Below are positions 13,825 through 14,914 of a stretch of DNA of 14,914 nucleotides, in pieces. Origin of the DNA: Candidatus Peribacteria bacterium. Its GTDB lineage: Bacteria > Patescibacteriota > Gracilibacteria > UBA1369 > LOWO2-01-FULL-3. Within the stretch, counting starts at the first letter, position 1. The number at the start of each line of letters is the position of its first letter. Below the pieces are notes generated by a model. The model had not been told where the DNA came from and did not search any database. It saw only the letters and a program-made list of their open reading frames with translations. Location of the stretch: positions 1-14,914 of the forward strand of contig CALRHQ010000018.1 in NCBI GenBank assembly GCA_943359415.1, read 5' to 3'. The position numbers and the translations under genes are program-made.

Positions 13825-14202
13825 TCAGCTATGTTTTATAGCTTTTTCTAAATCTTTGTCGAAACTTATGAGTTCGATTTGATTTTCTTTGCTTAAAACG
13901 AGAAGGATTGTGTCAATGAAGGATAAATTATTTTTGTTTTGTGAAAAATACGTTAAAGCTTTATTGAAAACAATATTTTCAATAGGTTCTATCTCGATAT
14001 CTTTTGTATTCGATATGAAATCATAGCATTTGTTTGCAGTATTTAGTCCCTCCCTCATTTTTAAAACTGTCAAAACTTCTGTTATTACGTATTCCGGAAT
14101 CAGAAATTTTTGATCAGATGTGAAAATCTTTAAGGCTTTTTTGTGATTTTTTTCCTGTTTTCTGAAAATTGAAATGATGACAGAACTATCTAGTATTTTC
14201 AT
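13825..14202 (-). CDS. PIN-domain ribonuclease toxin
   Basis: This 125-residue protein has the PIN fold pattern: Met-Lys-Ile-Leu-Asp5-Ser-Ser-Val, Glu42 after a helix (Tyr-Val-Ile-Thr-Glu-Val), Asp97 in Phe-Ile-Asp-Thr and Asp115 in Ser-Phe-Asp-Lys-Asp. These four acidic residues would bind Mg/Mn for RNA cleavage, as in VapC-type toxins. Length is typical. It follows the antitoxin gene with a 2-base gap, the usual order for type II toxin-antitoxin pairs. The RNA target is unknown. Stop is TGA. No terminator lies between it and the suf promoter downstream. Confidence 0.88.
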   Translation of the reverse strand: MKILDSSVIISIFRKQEKNHKKALKIFTSDQKFLIPEYVITEVLTVLKMREGLNTANKCYDFISNTKDIEIEPIENIVFNKALTYFSQNKNNLSFIDTILLVLSKENQIELISFDKDLEKAIKHS

Positions 14203-14204
14203 GA

Positions 14205-14453
14205 TTATTTGTATAAATGTTTTTTGTAAGTAGTTGCAAGATTTTTTTCATTCTTATGGTTACTGTCAAATATGAAATTTTTAATGTCCTGTTTCTTATA
14301 TTTTTTCTCTGTATGTGTTGTTTCTAGCGGCATGATGCAAAATGCAGGTTTGCTGTTTTGGAATACAGTATATACGATTCCGTACTTCATAACGTCATCG
14401 CTGACTGTTTTTAGGTTTCTGTATAAATCTTTTTTTGCTATAGTTTTTGTCAT
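14205..14453 (-). CDS. Phd/YefM-like antitoxin
   Basis: This 82-residue protein starts at the ATG at 14453. The frame is open to 14510, but those 19 codons are the promoter and a 12-bp tandem repeat translated as Ile/Thr/Gln. The N-terminus (Lys-Lys-Asp-Leu-Tyr-Arg-Asn-Leu-Lys-x-Val-Ser-Asp-Asp-Val) and Phe-Gln-Asn-Ser-Lys-Pro-Ala-Phe-Cys-Ile fit the Phd/YefM DNA-binding fold. The Lys/Asn-rich tail is probably disordered and wraps the toxin. It should neutralise the PIN protein and repress the pair's promoter. Confidence 0.78.
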   Translation of the reverse strand: MTKTIAKKDLYRNLKTVSDDVMKYGIVYTVFQNSKPAFCIMPLETTHTEKKYKKQDIKNFIFDSNHKNEKNLATTYKKHLYK

Positions 14454-14475
14454 TATAGTTTGTATTATAGTTTGT
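14452..14475. repeat. 12-bp tandem repeat between promoter and antitoxin start
   Basis: Two perfect copies of ATTATAGTTTGT (14452-14463 and 14464-14475) are followed by a partial third copy that runs into the -10. On the minus strand each copy holds CTATAAT, an extra -10-like element. It is a likely antitoxin operator or a slippage-prone promoter. Confidence 0.7.
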
Positions 14476-14481
14476 ATTATT

Positions 14482-14510
14482 ATTATAACAAAAGTTGTAA
14501 CTTTAAACAA
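14482..14510 (-). promoter_or_regulatory. Promoter of the toxin-antitoxin pair
   Basis: On the minus strand TTGTTT (14505-14510), a 17-base spacer and a perfect TATAAT (14482-14487) lie upstream of the antitoxin ATG at 14453. It supports the short start. Confidence 0.75.
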
Positions 14511-14595
14511 ATGTGTTTGATCGCTGAATTGACTTTATCATGTTGATATTAAATTTTTGTTAAAAAAAGTTAATATTTTTTTAAATTATTTCTTT

Positions 14596-14624
14596 TTGAA
14601 AACAGTAACTAAGTTTGGTATTAT
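14596..14624 (+). promoter_or_regulatory. Promoter of the SLH-domain protein gene
   Basis: TTGAAA (14596-14601), a 17-base spacer and TATTAT (14619-14624) predict a start near 14631 and a leader of about 45 bases. The leader contains AGGAG at 14640, too far from the ATG at 14676 to act as its Shine-Dalgarno site. Confidence 0.7.
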
Positions 14625-14675
14625 TCGTTCTAGTATGCGTAGGAGTGGAGTTTATATTTTTTAAAACCTTTGTTT

Positions 14676-14914
14676 ATGAATATTAAAAATCTTTTAAGTA
14701 AATCGATTGCAAAGTTTCTTGTTTTTGCGATGATGATTTTAGTTTTTTCTTTTTCTGGCGCCGGAACTGTTTCGGCTTATGGATACGGTTTTTCTGATAT
14801 GAGAGAAGATGATATGAGTTATAAAGCGGTTTATTTTTTGGCGAATGCCGGTGTTGTCAAAGGTTATGAAGATGGAACTTTTGGGAAGAATAAAGAAATA
14901 AACAGGGCTGAATT
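14676..14914 (+). CDS. S-layer homology (SLH) domain protein, 3' end outside window
   Basis: The first 79 codons are present. A signal peptide with Lys-rich start and hydrophobic core ends at Val-Ser-Ala (about residue 34). From about residue 39 an SLH domain begins: Phe-Ser-Asp-Met, Ala-Val-Tyr-Phe-Leu-Ala-Asn-Ala-Gly-Val-Val-Lys-Gly-Tyr-Glu-Asp-Gly-Thr-Phe and Asn-Arg-Ala-Glu at the window edge. SLH domains tether surface proteins to cell-wall polymers and usually occur in threes, so more copies probably follow. The start is chosen by the signal peptide and promoter. There is no close Shine-Dalgarno site. Confidence 0.9.
   Translation, partial: MNIKNLLSKSIAKFLVFAMMILVFSFSGAGTVSAYGYGFSDMREDDMSYKAVYFLANAGVVKGYEDGTFGKNKEINRAE

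Noticed and set aside
14546..14583. A/T-only hairpin followed by T residues, terminator-like on the plus strand
   Set aside because: No plus-strand gene lies upstream, and all-A/T inverted repeats are common by chance in such sequence.
1..14914. Alternative genetic code with UGA as glycine
   Set aside because: Long conserved genes have no internal TGA, and three genes end at TGA exactly where their families end.
1..14914. CRISPR arrays, insertion sequences or integrase genes
   Set aside because: No regularly spaced repeats, transposase motifs or terminal inverted repeats were seen.

Overview
The window is AT-rich bacterial DNA with small, tightly packed genes. Several features suggest a Candidate Phyla Radiation (Patescibacteria) genome, possibly Peregrinibacteria. 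These are a DUF5679 zinc-ribbon protein, a Fic protein with an excisionase-like helix-turn-helix, a very short SufD, and an almost complete lack of Shine-Dalgarno sites. This placement is inference. TGA acts as a stop: the large SUF genes contain no in-frame TGA, and sufU, the PIN toxin gene and the VF530 gene end with TGA where their families end. This argues against the UGA=Gly code of Gracilibacteria and Absconditabacteria.

Layout. (1) 74-2281, minus strand: three exported proteins. They are a beta-rich surface protein, a lipoprotein with Tudor-like repeats, and a secreted protein with one thrombospondin type 3 calcium motif. (2) 2473-4131, plus strand: a DUF5679 mini-protein and a 461-residue membrane-anchored protein of unknown function. 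A shared terminator separates the latter from a convergent 152-residue unknown protein (4211-4669). (3) 4802-5506: no convincing protein gene, but a strong promoter, many stable helices (four with GCAA loops), a 5'-3' closing helix and a terminator. I read this as a large structured non-coding RNA of about 640-670 nt that I cannot assign to a known class. (4) 5517-6861: a Fic-HTH gene with an 11-bp inverted repeat over its promoter, divergent from a VF530/DUF2132 gene, then tRNA-Thr(GGT) with an unusual A19-U56 pair. (5) 7095-8931: rpmG (bL33) followed by a large lipoprotein gene. (6) 13738-8938, minus strand: a complete SUF Fe-S cluster operon, in the order rrf2-type regulator, sufC, sufB, mini-sufD, sufS, sufU. 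(7) 13825-14453, minus strand: a Phd/YefM-PIN toxin-antitoxin pair. (8) 14676 to the end: the start of an S-layer-homology protein.

How the genes work together. In the SUF operon, SufS and SufU mobilise sulfur, SufB, SufC and the reduced SufD form the scaffold, and the Cys-rich Rrf2 protein probably senses the Fe-S supply and controls the single promoter. The surface proteins and the SLH protein would belong to the cell envelope. Promoters of the TTGACA-17-TATAAT type are easy to see throughout and are used below to choose starts. The most interesting items are the large RNA, the Fic promoter repeat, the miniature SufD and the tRNA covariation.
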